Position numbers and translations under genes: made by a program. DNA of 64,000 nt from Strigamia acuminata (taxonomy: Eukaryota > Arthropoda > Chilopoda > Geophilomorpha > Linotaeniidae). Shown here piece by piece: positions 11,501 through 25,600 of the stretch. The stretch is taken from positions 19,556,427 through 19,620,426 of the forward strand of contig OX442315.1 in the NCBI GenBank assembly GCA_949358305.1, in the 5' to 3' direction. The notes under the pieces are model-generated. The model saw only the letters and a list, made by a program, of their open reading frames with translations, searched no databases and had not been told where the DNA came from. Within the stretch, counting starts at the first letter, position 1, and every line of letters starts with the position of its first letter.

Positions 11501-13340
11501 AAAATTATTGGAAACGTCTGAGACGAAGTATCTGTTATACTTTACAGTTATCCCTCATGCGAAATGCATGGACTGGAGCTGCATAAATGATGTATAGCTG
11601 AACGATACACCGGCACGAGTTTTGGTATTCATCATAGAGCTTAAAGGTATATCCGAGCGCCTTTATTTAAACAGTGCTGTTGAAATTTAAACCGGAAGAA
11701 ATTGAAGGAATAATTTAATGTATTTTAAATCAATACTGGAAAGCTTAGATTATGCGATTTTTAGTAGATGGCGTTTCAAAATCAATGTACCCACTTGTGT
11801 ATTTATATTTAAATTTTTTATTGTGAAAGATTTTTGTTTTCTGAATTTAAATCTGATTGAAAATACGAGATTTACGATTTTATTAACAAATAATTTTCTC
11901 TAATAATTGTCTAATTCGGAAATAATTTCATAATGTTTAAAATGGTTTATGTCACTGCGGATTACGATATCGATTCGTAATAAACGAGTGCCTGGAAAAT
12001 AATTGATTTTTGAATCGTCGGGTTTTATTTGAATAAAGTTTTAAACCGTTTATATTATGCGCATGCAATTAATTACGTGAAGCAATAAGGCATTTAATTT
12101 TGTCGACACTGCATGTTTACCGTGTCATAGCTGTCTTGTTGGATGGAACATAATTTGGTAAACGATTGAAACATCAGTTTTTGAAAGATTTTTTTTCTTT
12201 TTTCGAAAAGTTAATTTCTTAATTGAATTACTAGATGGTTTATTTTTCTTTTTGCTGTATTTTTTTTTCTAAACCAATATCTACTGGTATCACTTTCACC
12301 GTTGTGGTTTTTAATTAATAATCGAAAGGCAGTGTTTTATTTCAAGACTAATAGAAAACTTAATTATTATTCTTTTCTAATTTAAAAAATAATAATCATT
12401 ATTATTAAAGTAAAACATTTTAGAGAGTTTTTTTTTTAAGGAGAAAAAAATTAATAAAACGTTAAAACGAAACAAAAACAACATTTGCTCATCCGATTGT
12501 CAACGATGCAGTTTGTTTGTTTATATTTGTGTATTATTTATTTATCAAACTGATTCCATTTTCCAATGAGTGACGTATTGATTCATTTCTTCATTTCTTG
12601 TAGTAGATTGGAATGGGGCAGATTCAGTAGGTTCCACGGTCGTAGATAATAAGTTTTCTTAATTTAGTTGTAAATTATGTCTCCTGGTAGATTAAAGTAG
12701 TGATATGGTGAATTAAATTTGTGGTATGAAATCGATTAATATTCCTGTGAAGATCAACTTGCAGCTTCAAATTTAAACGAATATATTTAAAGTAGTAGGA
12801 CCTGAGTGAGCATTGCTGGGTGAAAATGAAATATCTTTAATTTTAATTTCTTTGTTTGTACTTGTTTTTCGTCTAATAAATATTAATTACCACGACTGGT
12901 TTTGAAAACAGATGCATGTAACACATTTCTAATTCACATGATCTCCAATTTACATCAGAATTCCAGCCGGGATTTGAACCCATAAGCGTACACACTGAAC
13001 TAACTTAACGCTTTAATACCCGGAAAATCAATTGCAAAACTAACATTGCATTTTTCAGTTTTTAAACAAGCATTAAGCTTACTAGATAAACTCACGCTAA
13101 TTAAACTAGACGGCCAACGTAGAGATATAAATAAATGAATAAATATAAGAGACATGGTTCTTTGGTTTAGATTAGTATTGACCTACTGGACATCAATATA
13201 CAGTACTCTGGTTGAACGTCGAAACTGAAACACATCTGGTTATCATTACACTCAGAACTAATCAATGTTTTAACAGTTTTAACCTAGAGTATTGTGATTT
13301 CACACAACTTTAATAAAACTATTGGTTTATTTTTATAGTA
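8580..13340. other. Non-coding region
   Basis: AT-rich, with frequent T-tracts. Apart from the tRNA-like fragment near 12.97 kb I see no gene or structured repeat. A short CA-rich patch lies at 10122-10150. Confidence 0.6.
12962..13012 (-). repeat. tRNA-like SINE head fragment
   Basis: Read on the minus strand, a B-box/T-arm-like GGGTTCAAATCCC (12969-12981) with a paired arm continues into CGGCTGGAA. It is preceded by TTAGTTCAGTGTGTACGC, which resembles a D-arm/A-box. The distance between boxes is too short for an intact tRNA, so this looks like a tRNA-derived SINE remnant or tRNA pseudogene rather than a functional tRNA. Confidence 0.4.
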
Positions 13341-13627
13341 CAGTACCGTATTTTTCGATTAAAAGTCGTGGCAAATGCAATTATTTGCCACGGCTTGTAA
13401 TTGAGGTCGACTTGTATTCGAAATAGTAGCTGCATTCAAAAATAAAAATAAAAATTTTAGTTAAAGTGTATTTTAAGTTTTAACACGGGTTTAAACAGGA
13501 ATTGATGTCATTTTTGGTTTAAAATTGAAGTAAAACACAAAATATTTTAGTTTTTGAATGCAGCTAGTGAAATTTTGCCGCCAATTGTAATCGAGGGCGA
13601 CTTTAATTCGAAGAAATTTTATGCACA
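13341..13627. mobile_element. Small inverted-repeat element (MITE-like)
   Basis: A left segment starting CAGTACCGTATTTTTCGATT and continuing AAAAGTCG is mirrored on the right by CGACTTTAATTCGAAG (13598-13613). Nested inside are a second inverted pair, TAGCTGCATTCAAAAA at 13427-13442 against its exact complement at 13551-13566, and a local hairpin with 12-base arms at 13365-13376 and 13383-13394. Related phrases (TTGCC..., GTAATTGAGGTCGACTT / GTAATCGAGGGCGACTT) also occur in direct orientation in both halves. This fits a degenerate foldback or MITE-type element with no coding capacity. The transposase family is not assigned. Confidence 0.6.
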
Positions 13628-16600
13628 GAAATAATTTATTTTTCGTGTTTAATGGATTATTAAATGTTAAAAGATAAAATGTGCCTTCTTAACTCCGAAA
13701 TAGCTCACTAGATATCACAGTAGTGAGTTACTGTTAAGGGTTTTTCTTAATGGCGTATCAAACCCATTAGGGTAATTGAAATGGGGGACTTATCAACAAA
13801 GTAATCGATATCTTTGATAGAATAGACTGGTGGCTTCAATTTTTTTGTGCTACCAACTGAATTGGTTGATTCCAAAAGGATTCTTGAGTACATGTGCGCG
13901 CAAGAATTTTTGCTGCTATTGCATCCATACATGTAAAACCTATGTAACTTGACTACACATGCGAGGTTAAACCATTAAAGGATGTCATTAAAGGAGCACT
14001 TCACCTGAAAAGAAAAGGGTGCAAATGCTATGCAGCAACAATAACATTATATTACACTGGACTGCGAGGTGTGAACTCGTGAATAGTCGTCGGTAAAAAG
14101 CCAATGAAAACAAGAAGTAATGTCACTTACCTCACTTTTCCTCTCCTTGCCATTATTAATACTGTACATATGGAAACGTGTCGTTAAAATTCGCTTTAAT
14201 TTGCTTTTATGCGATAAATTTCAAATTCCCACACATTACGACTTTAGAAAGTACGTTTAAAATTTGGAAAAACGTTTCGGGTGCAAGTAAAGTATTTAAT
14301 TTACTGATACGTTGTATACGTGAAATGTCTTGTGGCTTCTGCCATTAAATTTCGGAAATTTCAATTTTTGTCGTAAAAAGTCAGCGAATTGTTTTAACAA
14401 TCAATTGGGTATTGAATTTAAAGTATGAAAATAAAAAGCCAAAGGTTTTCTTGCGCTCTGACGAGCACAGTCCAAAGTGGTGAAGTATTACGAATGGGTG
14501 GAATGAATTTGCATAGTTAAAGTGTTCGAAAATAGACACAACGCAACGGAAACACGTTTTAAAAGTCTCGTTTCGTGCTTTATTTTTTTGATGATGTGTC
14601 AGATTGGTATCAGCTAAATTTTTGGAGGATTTTTGTTTCGATTTATTGGGAGAACCACGAAAATGTTTCTATTTTCGTATGCGTCTTATAAATAAAAAAT
14701 GTCACGAATCCAATTTCTGTTGGGTATTTACGGAATCAACAATGCGACCAATCAGGTCGTACGTGTATCGGAAGCGTCCAAGACACTCATTTATTTCCTG
14801 CGACGCTTATTCCCAACAATTTTTTTTTTGTTTAAACATGTGTTGGATGAACTTTGATATCGTTTTGCACGAAGAAAAATTCATTTCTTTGAATGTGACC
14901 GATCTGGCCAAAAAAAAAATGGCCAGTATTTTGTCACGTTATTTGATGTTACGACTCACTCCATTTATGTGTGAGAGAAGTGCGTGATGATGAAGCACCG
15001 TGTTCTGGTTTCCATAAAAGTGGCCTTTTCACAAGGGTGCAAGGCGATTATGTCCACTCACTCACACCTTTCCAGGGTCCCTTAACTCACCATCAATTCC
15101 TACACTGCTCTGGCCTCTATGTACAAACGGGTCATAAAATTTTAATTAACTTTACACGGTAGAAGTCCGCATCGTTTCAAGAGTTTTAAAAGTTTTTAAT
15201 GCGTTGAAGCTGGTCTTTTCTTGATGCCCGAAAAATGAAAAATGCCGTAATAGAAATAAAAATAAAACGCTTGGCGGATGAATTTTAAGCCGCACATTCC
15301 AAGAAAAACAGGTTAAATGAAAAAAAAATGGGGGCAATGTTTCCATATAATTATATATTATTTTACGTTGCTGCTTTCGCCCCCATTAAACACTTGGCGG
15401 GGTATGGGCACTTTTCTTATTTACAGAGCGATATGTCGGAATCATTACACACTCCATTTAATCTTCTCTATATCTGCTGAATAAAAGTTCGATTCAGACG
15501 GCAGGAATTCGGAGGAAACATACAATGCAAACATTTGAAAACTGCTCCTGTCTCTCGCTTTGTTCGATATTAAAAGGAAGGGGAAAAAATCAGAGCTAAC
15601 GTATAAAAGCATTAAAGTCGTTATGACTGGATTTATGATGTAGTTTGGAATAAAAATCGCGGCTTTTACGATGTTAACGTTTGTGGACAGTTTTTCTCAC
15701 GATTTGCTCGCTTGGCTCTTTTTCCATGCTGTAAACAGAGCGGAGGAATTTAAGAAGGCAATCAAGTTTAGAGAGTCTCTAATAGTTTGTTCAATTTTTC
15801 AATTTGGAGTAATCATGGTGAGAAATCAATTTGGTCAAACCATCAGAGATTTGAAGTGGTAATAAAATATAACATCCGTGGAGGAACTAATTGTGGTTTT
15901 AAGAAAAAACTCGTCAAATTGACGGCCGTGCAAGTATGCATGCTGATTTGAATTAATTCGTTGTGCATATTTTCATCAATTTCGGCTAAGTAATGCTGGA
16001 TTTTGCTTTGTGCCAATTGATGTTCGAACTCTACCTGTGAATGACACATTCATCGCAGCATTCGATATATTCAAACCTGGTTTATAACATGCAGCAGCAA
16101 CTGATTTGAGTTGACATCAACTTAGTGGATGCATTCGTAGTCATTTAAACTAGAAATTACCTTTAAACAGGACGTTAACTGGATTAAACGTCAATTTTAT
16201 TTGCTGCGGTTGGGTTTGGTTGTTTATTTTTGCTCCGCTTCAGAAAAGTAAAAAAAAAAATTGCCGGTAAATAAAATCTAACCAAACCTCATACATATTA
16301 TCAACTTTAATTTGTCTGAATTTTTTTTTCTAACATAATAAAATAACAATGAAACGTGGGAAAACCTCCCAACTGAATCGATACGCCAATCTAGTCTGCG
16401 TGACCGCCGTCTGACTACTGCCAAGTGCCTATCTAATGGCAACAATGGCGGTACAAGATGGGAGTGCGCACGGCACACAAATTCCAACTACGCAACATTT
16501 TTAGACGAATTTATTCTATTTACTCCTAAAAATTTTTTCTGTGTGTAGTACAGTATTTTAAATACAGCCCTCTTGTATGTATATATATAATTATTATTTA

Positions 16601-19600
16601 TTGCCTGCTGAACACACCATTTGGCACAAAATGGAATTTTTATTATTTTAAAATTTTTTGGCAATAACATACTTGCACAAGACTACAAATGTTTACATCG
16701 GGGACTGCTTCTGACTTGTGCTGTAATGTGCTTTTTATTTTAGTGAGTAATGTGCAACTATTATACTTATTTCAACAATTCGTCCTCCCTCTCTAAGGGA
16801 AAGCACGAGGTTAGCATTGCAATGACGTTTTCATTCAATTTTCATCTTGGTCAGAAAAGGAAGCTTTTTTCCAGATTGATTCTTGACAGTAACCTTGCTC
16901 GCCCCACCCTGTGTATGCCATTTTTTTTTATTTTGAGGAGTCGCTTTCGCACGAGATGAAAAGTCAATATAAAGATGAGCCCGAGTTTATGCAGTTGACA
17001 CGTTTTATTTCTTCGCGTGTTAGGAAAGTGCGTTGACACATAGTGAATTGAATACAGGAAAAATGCTTTATGTTGACTTTTAATGAATCTGCTAGTCAAC
17101 TGAAATGAAATTTGAAACTCGTTGCAATTCCTTGTGTTTGAAAGAAGGAAAAGGAAAAGAAAGGAGAAAAAAAATTGAAGGAATGAGTCGAATTCAGTTT
17201 GATTTACAATTTTTCTATTAAAAATTCTTTATCTTTGTTTTCCGACATTTGTCCTCGGCGTGTTTATACTCGCCTGTTTTCCCCGTCTTCAAGTAGGGCC
17301 AAACCATTCACCTTCTACTTGAGTCACTTGAATTGAAAGCAAATTGTGTGCAAGCGCCATGACCCTAATGAATTTCAACTGCAGGCCAACAAGAGCAGAA
17401 GGCCATTATCCACTTGCTCATCGTTGTATGCAGCATATAGTAGTTGCAAAGGGAGGAAAATCAATGCAGCCTTGCAGCTATCAACTTTTACGCATAAGTG
17501 ACTGTATATTTTATTAAACTAAAGTTGGATAATCTTTTAGTGCATCTCATAATGTTTTCGTTAGAGAACAAATTTCGTTTATAATGAATGAAGAGTTTAT
17601 CAGAAAGGTTTTCGCATTTTCAATTATAACCCTATTTAGAGCATTAGGAATTCATTTTCCCATTTTCACATACGCCTAATCCTTGTCATTTTAATAATTA
17701 AAGGACAATTGAGGGCGTAAATTTTATTGTCATTTCGGTTTTCGGCGAATGGGTCCGGTGTATCGAGCTAAATCAAGTTCAAAATCTAGTCTTAGACTAG
17801 ATTCGAAAAGCAATGCTTTAGTGAGAGATAAGGAACGTGGAATTTGCTGGTCTAATTTTTTTGGTAAAGCTGAAACAAATTAAGCGGGAGATTCTGCTTT
17901 ACTTTGCTAATCCCGTTTTACTTCTAATCGGCGGTGTAAATAACATTTGGATACCGATTACGATAGGTACCTCGTTAGGACACGATTTAACCTCTGCTTC
18001 TTGCCTGCGATCTGAAGCGCAAATTGTGATTGGTTTTAGTAAACGATTGCGTTTTTATGTAAAATGTATAATTCATTGTTGCAATATTGTTTTGTAAAAC
18101 ATTCTAATGATGCATCTTAATGAGTATCACATTTATTGTTTAAGATCGGGTGGGTCGAAACCTTTTTTGTTGTTTATATTGTTGTTTGTTAATACATTAA
18201 CTCTTTCAGCTCTATTGAAATTTACCCTTAGATGAATATTCTAGAGCCGCCATGCATGTAATGCAAACATTTCCTATTCCGTTTAAAAATGTTATTTCTA
18301 ACTGGTGTAACGGATGATTTCCAGCATCAATTAAACCATGTTGTTATGTTTCGGAATAGATCTAATAAGGTCTTATTAATATAGCGAAGTGGTCTTTTAG
18401 ATAACCGATTATCTTTTATTCAGTGGTCTCAGTAATTATGGAAGCTTTAAATTAAATTGGTAAGTAGGTTTTGAATATTTCTTATGACAGTCGAAACAGA
18501 AATGAAATTTTGTTGGCTTAGAACAAACGAAAGTTCCTGGTGTGTGAACTTTAAAACATTTTGTTTCTAGGAAATTTGTGTTTGTTGTTTGTCTTTCACG
18601 GTATATCTCAAGGATAGGTTACGATTGTATCGTAACGGCGCATTGGGTGTTAATTAAATAGTTTACCACAAACCATTGGCCATGCCATGCCCATAAACCT
18701 TTCTGTTTGTTAGTCAAAAAAAGTACTGGCGCTTCATTTGCACTACTTTATCGCTAATGGCACACTACCACTACCGTTACCGTCACAGCCAAAACATTGG
18801 GGCACGTTTGCGTTACAATTTTGCTATTTTTAATAGTAACCCTCACATTTCAAGTGTTTGATTTTTTTAGCTTGCTTTTTCGTGTTTTATTTACTAGCTG
18901 AATTTGTTAAGAGATTTATAAATGGTTTTTGGCTAATTTAGACCAGGTTAAATTCATGATTTCGAAATTAGGAGTTGTTGTTAGAAAGGGTTGTTTAGTC
19001 TAAATCACTTTGTGAATGCAGCTGCTGTTTTGGGGGTGATTTATTAATAGTAGATAGTTTTCAATCAGCACAGCCATGTTAGCGAACAACTCAAGAACCA
19101 TCCGTAACATTAGACTTTTTAGTGCTGAAATCCTTATTCTAACGGATACAGTTTAGCAAATTAGGTTTAAAAATATATTTCTTTTGCTAACGGACACGAC
19201 TTTATTGGGATTTGGTTTAAATTGATATAAATTGGAATTGTTATCGGAGGAGGTATAATACCATGGTGTAGAATACATATAGTATAGGTAATTGGTCTGA
19301 CTGATTTGCTCGTGCTCGCTCGCTTGCTTTGGGGGAGACGGAATGAAAGGAAAGGGTCAGGTGCGTGTGGTGTTCGTCGTTGGTGTGTGGACTGGATTTT
19401 AACGGATTGTGGAGAGTTGAGTTGATGGCTGAACGAGCGAGATGCCCAGTGGGTGTCGACGGTTCCAAATCCGTCAACTGCACTGATGAAGGATTGTGGC
19501 TTCAATTTCACTGGAAAGTTGCCAAATGCATTTATTAAACCCTGAGCTTTAAGCCAATGAAAAAATGATTTCTGTTATTGTTTTTTTTATTTCTTTTTCT

Positions 19601-22600
19601 TTCTTTCGTTTTTTTTTTTTTTTTTTTTTTGGTGAAATCGAATTTTTTTAAAAAAAAAATTGCATTTTTCTTTCTTTTTTCTTTTTTGGCTGAAATCCTC
19701 TTAGGATTTAGGCATAGGCTTACGGTAATTCCGTATAGAATTGCTATATTCGTTCTCCCAAACCATTTTTTATATTTTTAAAATTTCAATACAATGCAAA
19801 TCTAAATTGATAATGTTATTTCCATTCCTCCTTTCGTATGAATCTTTCTTATTCTTTACTTAGAAAAAAGAAATCGATTCACTTTTACTTCCTTCTACTT
19901 CCTCGTATGAGAAAATAAGAAGCTTCTTTCCTGTGCCATTGCACTTCCTCCTTTCATTGCCAAGAAGACAGACGAAGGAAAGAAACGTGCGTGCGGTCTT
20001 AAAGAAGTCGACCATTGAGTCGAAGGATGCCTAATTCGTCGTGATGCCTCTCCTTGCTCCTTGTGCCTTTCCTTCCTGCGCTGGTGACATGTGAAGCGTT
20101 TTGGCTGCGCTGCGTAGCTCGCGTTACTGGCGTGGAAGCTCATCCAGTTTCCTCTTCATCATTGAGGCCAACGGCGCATCTGTTAATTGCCGCACCCGCA
20201 AAGAACCACGGCACAGGGTAGGCTAAGGAGGGGGTGTTATTGTTCGCCTCGAGGATTTCTTTTTATCGACTCATTACTGCAGAGTGAGGCGTTTTTCCTT
20301 CTTGCCCCTTCTTCTTGGTGTCTGTGCTGATGATGCCTCGGCCGCCCTTCTCCCGCCTCCTTCCCTTCCAAGCCCGATAACGCATCGATTGCCACCCGCC
20401 ACATTTTCTCTACCACGGGGAGACGAGAGGAGAGGAAAGGAGAGGAGAGATGAGGAGTGAGAGGGGACGGTGGAACGATTTGTCAAGTCCTCGCAACTTC
20501 TAGTCTCAGGGATAACAAATCAGGAAATTTTTCCCAATTGGCTTAACTTTCTTTTGTTTATGGAATCCGTAGGTGATCGTAAATTTGTGTTGTCGGTGCC
20601 TTTGTGGTGTGAGATATGAATATAAACACATGTCCACAAATTCTTCACTTTATTTTGCTATTTTTATTTTTTTTGTTCACGCTTTTAAATTTTGAATTTA
20701 TCTTTTAATGGGAGTGTGTAAAGAAAATTAATTGCTGATTGTTGATAGTGTTGGTCTTAAGTGAATTTGTAGAATTTTTTTTTAAGTGGAATTTTAGGAC
20801 GTTATTTGCTTACAAAATTGATGAGTTGGCTGCTGATCAGTCAACGATTTTTATCTTTTTGAAAAGCCGCCTTCAGCACTTGGATGTAATCCATCATGCA
20901 AAGAAATCAAGAGTGGAGAATAAAAATATTTTTTTTTTCTTAAACTTTTTTTTTGGAGACTTTTTTTTTTTATTATTTATTTTTTTAAATTCTTATTTGA
21001 CGTGTTGCTAATGAGTAAAAATGTGGAGGAAAAAAGGTTTTAACGGCTGAATAATGTTTTTATCGCCGGGACAAGAAAAGAAAAATAGTTTAAGCGATTA
21101 CTTTATTTTTATTTTCGTTTTATTAACCATAAAAAAAATTTTAAATTTGGTATTAAACGCGAAAAGCTATGTGAGGTTGGTTTTTCAATTATAAGGTTTA
21201 TTTGCTTTGGCGTAATCCGGTGATTCAGTGATCCAGTGGTTTTTCTCGAACCCATCTTGGAAGAGAGGCAATATCTTGCGTAATTGCTTTTATTATTTAT
21301 TGTCTTGTGCTCAACTAATATCACTTTTTCTTCTTACAATAATGTCCAAGCCAAGAAAGATTTTAGCAGCTCCATTATTTGGTTGGGGTCTCCGCGACAT
21401 TTCTGGCGACATATATTAAGGGGAGAAATGAAACCAGTTTCTACATGCAATTAGTGCCTCGATGAAGGGTCGTGTGTCTTTCACCCACCATATTGTCACT
21501 CGAGTTGGGTTCAACACGCGGCTTTAATGTCTGCCAGTTAAGTCGATCTTGCCTTGTACGGGGATTGTGTGATAAGGTCCAAAACGTTCGGAAGTCGATA
21601 ATGGGCTTGAAGTTGTTTGATGAATGATATAGTTGTGTAATACATTAATCGGTGATTTTTAAGGATTTGGATGATTATTATTTTATTTTATTTTTTTAAA
21701 TTTAAAATTTGTTTTTATTTCTTGGTTTTTCTTCGTACTTGAAACGACGTTGGAAATTTGGAGTTGATTATGCTTGGAGTGACGTGCTTCGTGATTTGTA
21801 TTGAACTATATTAAATAAAAAGAGAAGAATTTTGTTTCTGCGATGATTACGAAGAGTATCTATACTGTCTTCTGTCATGATTCATTTTATTCGGTTGTTC
21901 AACATGGGCACGACATTCTGTCGTGTAAGTCGGTTCGCTTGATGTAAACTGATAAGTCAATGTAATTAGAGTTACAATTTCCTTTAGAATTGAATTCTTA
22001 CTGACTTGAGTACAAAAATCTGCACGAAAGCAAACATTTCTTCGGTATTCCTTGGGATGTAGACACAACAAGTTGACGATTCGACGATCTGTTAGGGTCG
22101 GAAAGCTTGTTGCAGTGGGTCTGTCTAGAATTGCCTTGTGTTTTGTTTTGGATGTTTTGTTTTTGTGTAAATGACACAAAAACACACATTCTTGCAATAA
22201 GCCATTAATTACTTTACTTGCCGAATTTCTATTTATATAACTGACAAAATTACAAAATGGTGCAATAGAAAAATCAATTTTCTCTCTCACACAGCAATCA
22301 ATTATATGATACGTGAGAAATTACGGTTGTATAAGAAATAGAATCCAGTCAGTTATTTAATTTGCTTTATACTTGTATAACAATATTTGAGATTCTAAGC
22401 AGGCAATACGAAGCACCATATTGGATTATTTTTTTATTTGCACACAGAGAGGTGGGACTTTATTTTTATTGTTTTGATATGTAAAAAGTTGAAAAATTGT
22501 TGAAAATTCTGACGGAATGAAACACTCAGTTCACGGACAGGTTATTTTCATTTTAAACATTGTGCTCATCCGCCCGGTTTCTCTCTTTCGGATAGAGACG

Positions 22601-25600
22601 ATTCACTCACTCGGAGGTGTATACTCTCAAATATCGCTTCGACAAATAAAGTCAACGAATATAATATTTTTTTGCTTCCACACTGTTTTCTTTTTCCACA
22701 CAATTGAGAGCGTACGAGTAGAAAATATTTTTATTGTGTGGCTATTTATTTTTATCAGCCATTAAGTTTTTAGTGCCGTAAAAAGCCACGGGTTTACGAA
22801 GAAACTCGCGTCTTACTTTTCATTTTATTTGAATGTTGCACTGGTGCCGATAAGTTAGCTATTGGTTTGTACGTTTGTTCTTTTTTTTTTAACGTTGCTT
22901 AAATGTGTTGTAGAAAAACCTTTGGGAGCAATTAGGATGCGATGTATCACATAGCGTTTTACTTCTTGACACCAATTACGTCTTGCCATTCTCACTTCCT
23001 GGTTGTACCATGTTGAACTGACGCAGACACAGAAGCAAAGGCATTTTCCTTGTTTGTTTCGCAGTCAATTTTGACTAGTATCTGCTTTGTATTTGACATT
23101 GGCTTCAACTTAGTGCTGAAGCCAATTAGGAGGCCATTAGAATTCAAGATGAAGCAGTCCCGCATCACTTTAATCCGTCTCCCGTGCAAACTGCACGAGA
23201 GAGAGGTGAGTCTTTGGCTGCTCTTTTACTTCCATCGGCTTCTTGCGCGTTGATGACTTCTCAGGGATTTCAGTCGAGCCGCTTTGCAGCTAGCTAGCGC
23301 TGCTGGGGAAGAGAAGAGCTGCGAGATAACGACTCAGCTGCTGCTGTTTGTCACCTTCCTGACCACTCAGCGATGCTGAGACCCGGTCGTTAAGAGATAG
23401 CGTTTTATCTGTAGTGCTGGTGCTTGCTTTGGGTTTTACCTTGTATCTTAACAGCAGCCGGCTATATGCTCTAACGGGCGAGGGGATCTTTACTTTAAAT
23501 ACGAAGAATCAACAAAGAATCTAAATGCTTTGTATGGGCGTATAGTCGAGTCTTTTGCGCAAGGAGATCTTTGCAAATGGATTGTCAACACAGCCTAACT
23601 TTATCCCTGTTTATGCACATGTTTCACTTTTGAATTTATAATGACATGGCGTTATCGAACCGTTTTCTACTGCGCTTCTGCCTAAAGTTTTATGTTATTC
23701 CTCGAGCCGATTCTTTACTGACAAGAAACCCGCGCCCATTTGTCCCAATTGGAGTCTCCGAATGTGCTTAACCTTATGCCACTTATCGTTTCTGGCTTAA
23801 TCTCTGGTCGTAAACCCGCTCTCTCTAAAGGCCGTTCGATGTTTGACGTTCAGACCGGCTTGCGAACGAATAGCGAAGGAAAAAATAGGGCAGAAGAGAG
23901 GGGTGGGGGGAGAGTTTGAAACTGCATTGATTTTTTCACAGCTGAGAAGAAAAATAAGGTTGATTCGTCTGTTGATTAGAAAGTGGGTGTACAGAGGAGC
24001 CTCACGGGATGGCTCCTAACTCGATAGCACAGTGAGCCATCAAAGCGAATTTCCAAAGACGACTGCAGGCCTTATTTGAAGTGATCGCTTTATTTTGACG
24101 CCTGAAAGACCCTGCTTTCTCACTAGTGCTCTGAGGCCTCGGCGAAGGACGAAGGACGAAGTGTCGAGGGAATTGTTGCCTGTGTGGCCGCTAAAAGGCT
24201 GATGTTGTGTGATCAGTTTTGTATAATGCCAAGGTGAGGCAGGGATGCCGACCCAATTATCCCTTATCACCCGTTAGCCATCCATGGCTGCTGATCATTA
24301 CTCCTGCAGAATAGCTAATGAGGCACGTGGTGTGTGATCTGCTCGTGGCGTTATCCCTGAGCTTTGCGATGGACAGGTCTTCGTATATCTGCAGCTTATG
24401 GGCTAATTCAATTTGGCTTATCTACTCAAAATATCTGAAATGCATCGCACTGCGCGCGCTTTAATTCGAGCCAGCAGATGTGAAGCAAACTAATTTTTAA
24501 GATAAGAGCACACTTGGAGTGGATAAGGCTTTGATATATTTATATTTATTTTTTGGGTTTTTATCAAGTAATTGCATTCGCGCGCATGTGTGCGAGTGTG
24601 GAAGAAAGAAAGAATGTGTCACAACCACAGCTCGACACATTGGAATGTAGCAAGAAAAGATCTGGCCATGTGAATTGTTCATTCCCGGTTTTTTTTTTGT
24701 CTTGTCTCCTTTTTTTTTCTTTATTTATTTATAAAAAAAAGCAAGATATTCCGATTTCAATTGCCTTTTATAGAGGAAGAATATTTCGCTTGTTTTGCAA
24801 CTCCGTTTTTTTTATTTTTATTTTTATTTTTTTTTGGTTCTATTCCACACCATTATGTTCCAGACCCACTTTTAGTTGCATTCTTTCTTTGCTGTACTTT
24901 GTTTTTGCTGTGAGATCTTTATATAAAAATTTTTGCTGATTTTAGTTTTCTTTTGTCTATATAGTAACTTTTTCTGCGGTTGAAAAATTGCTTACACTAA
25001 CCGTTTTACTTGCCGGTGGAAAATTGTGCTAAAAAGTTATTATTTTTAAAAAATATATATATATTAAGGGAATTTTTCTATATGTTTTTTGTTTTTTTTC
25101 TTTTCTTTGAGAAGGGAGAAACCTAACGATTCATCTGATGTAAACAGGGAGAAGAAATAATAATAAAAGGGCGTTGCACTTTTTTTCTTTTTTCATGGAC
25201 GTCGTAAGATGAGCAAAAGTCTGTAGTGCAGAACGATGTTCACTAAATGCCGCCAACAAGATAGGCGTTGCCATGGCGAAGAGGAACTTGTTTACTCCAA
25301 CAAGCGCTTTGTAGCGGTGCATGCGGTAATGAAGCGAAAGAAAGAGCAAGGTTTTCAGCCGCTTAGAATGAAGAAGAATTTCTAGCAGAAAACAGTCTTG
25401 GACTACTGCCTAGAATTCGGGCTTGAATTATATTCGTTCTTTGCTCTTGTTACTGGCGCCTTGCAAGTTGATGGGCGTCTGTTGTATGTGTGAGATTTCC
25501 CAAGATGTCTTCCTCAAACGTCTTTCAATCTTTTTTTTTTTTTAGCAAAGCCAAGGCCTTTTCTATAAGTCTGCTTGAAAGCTTTTCATGAAGTGCAACT

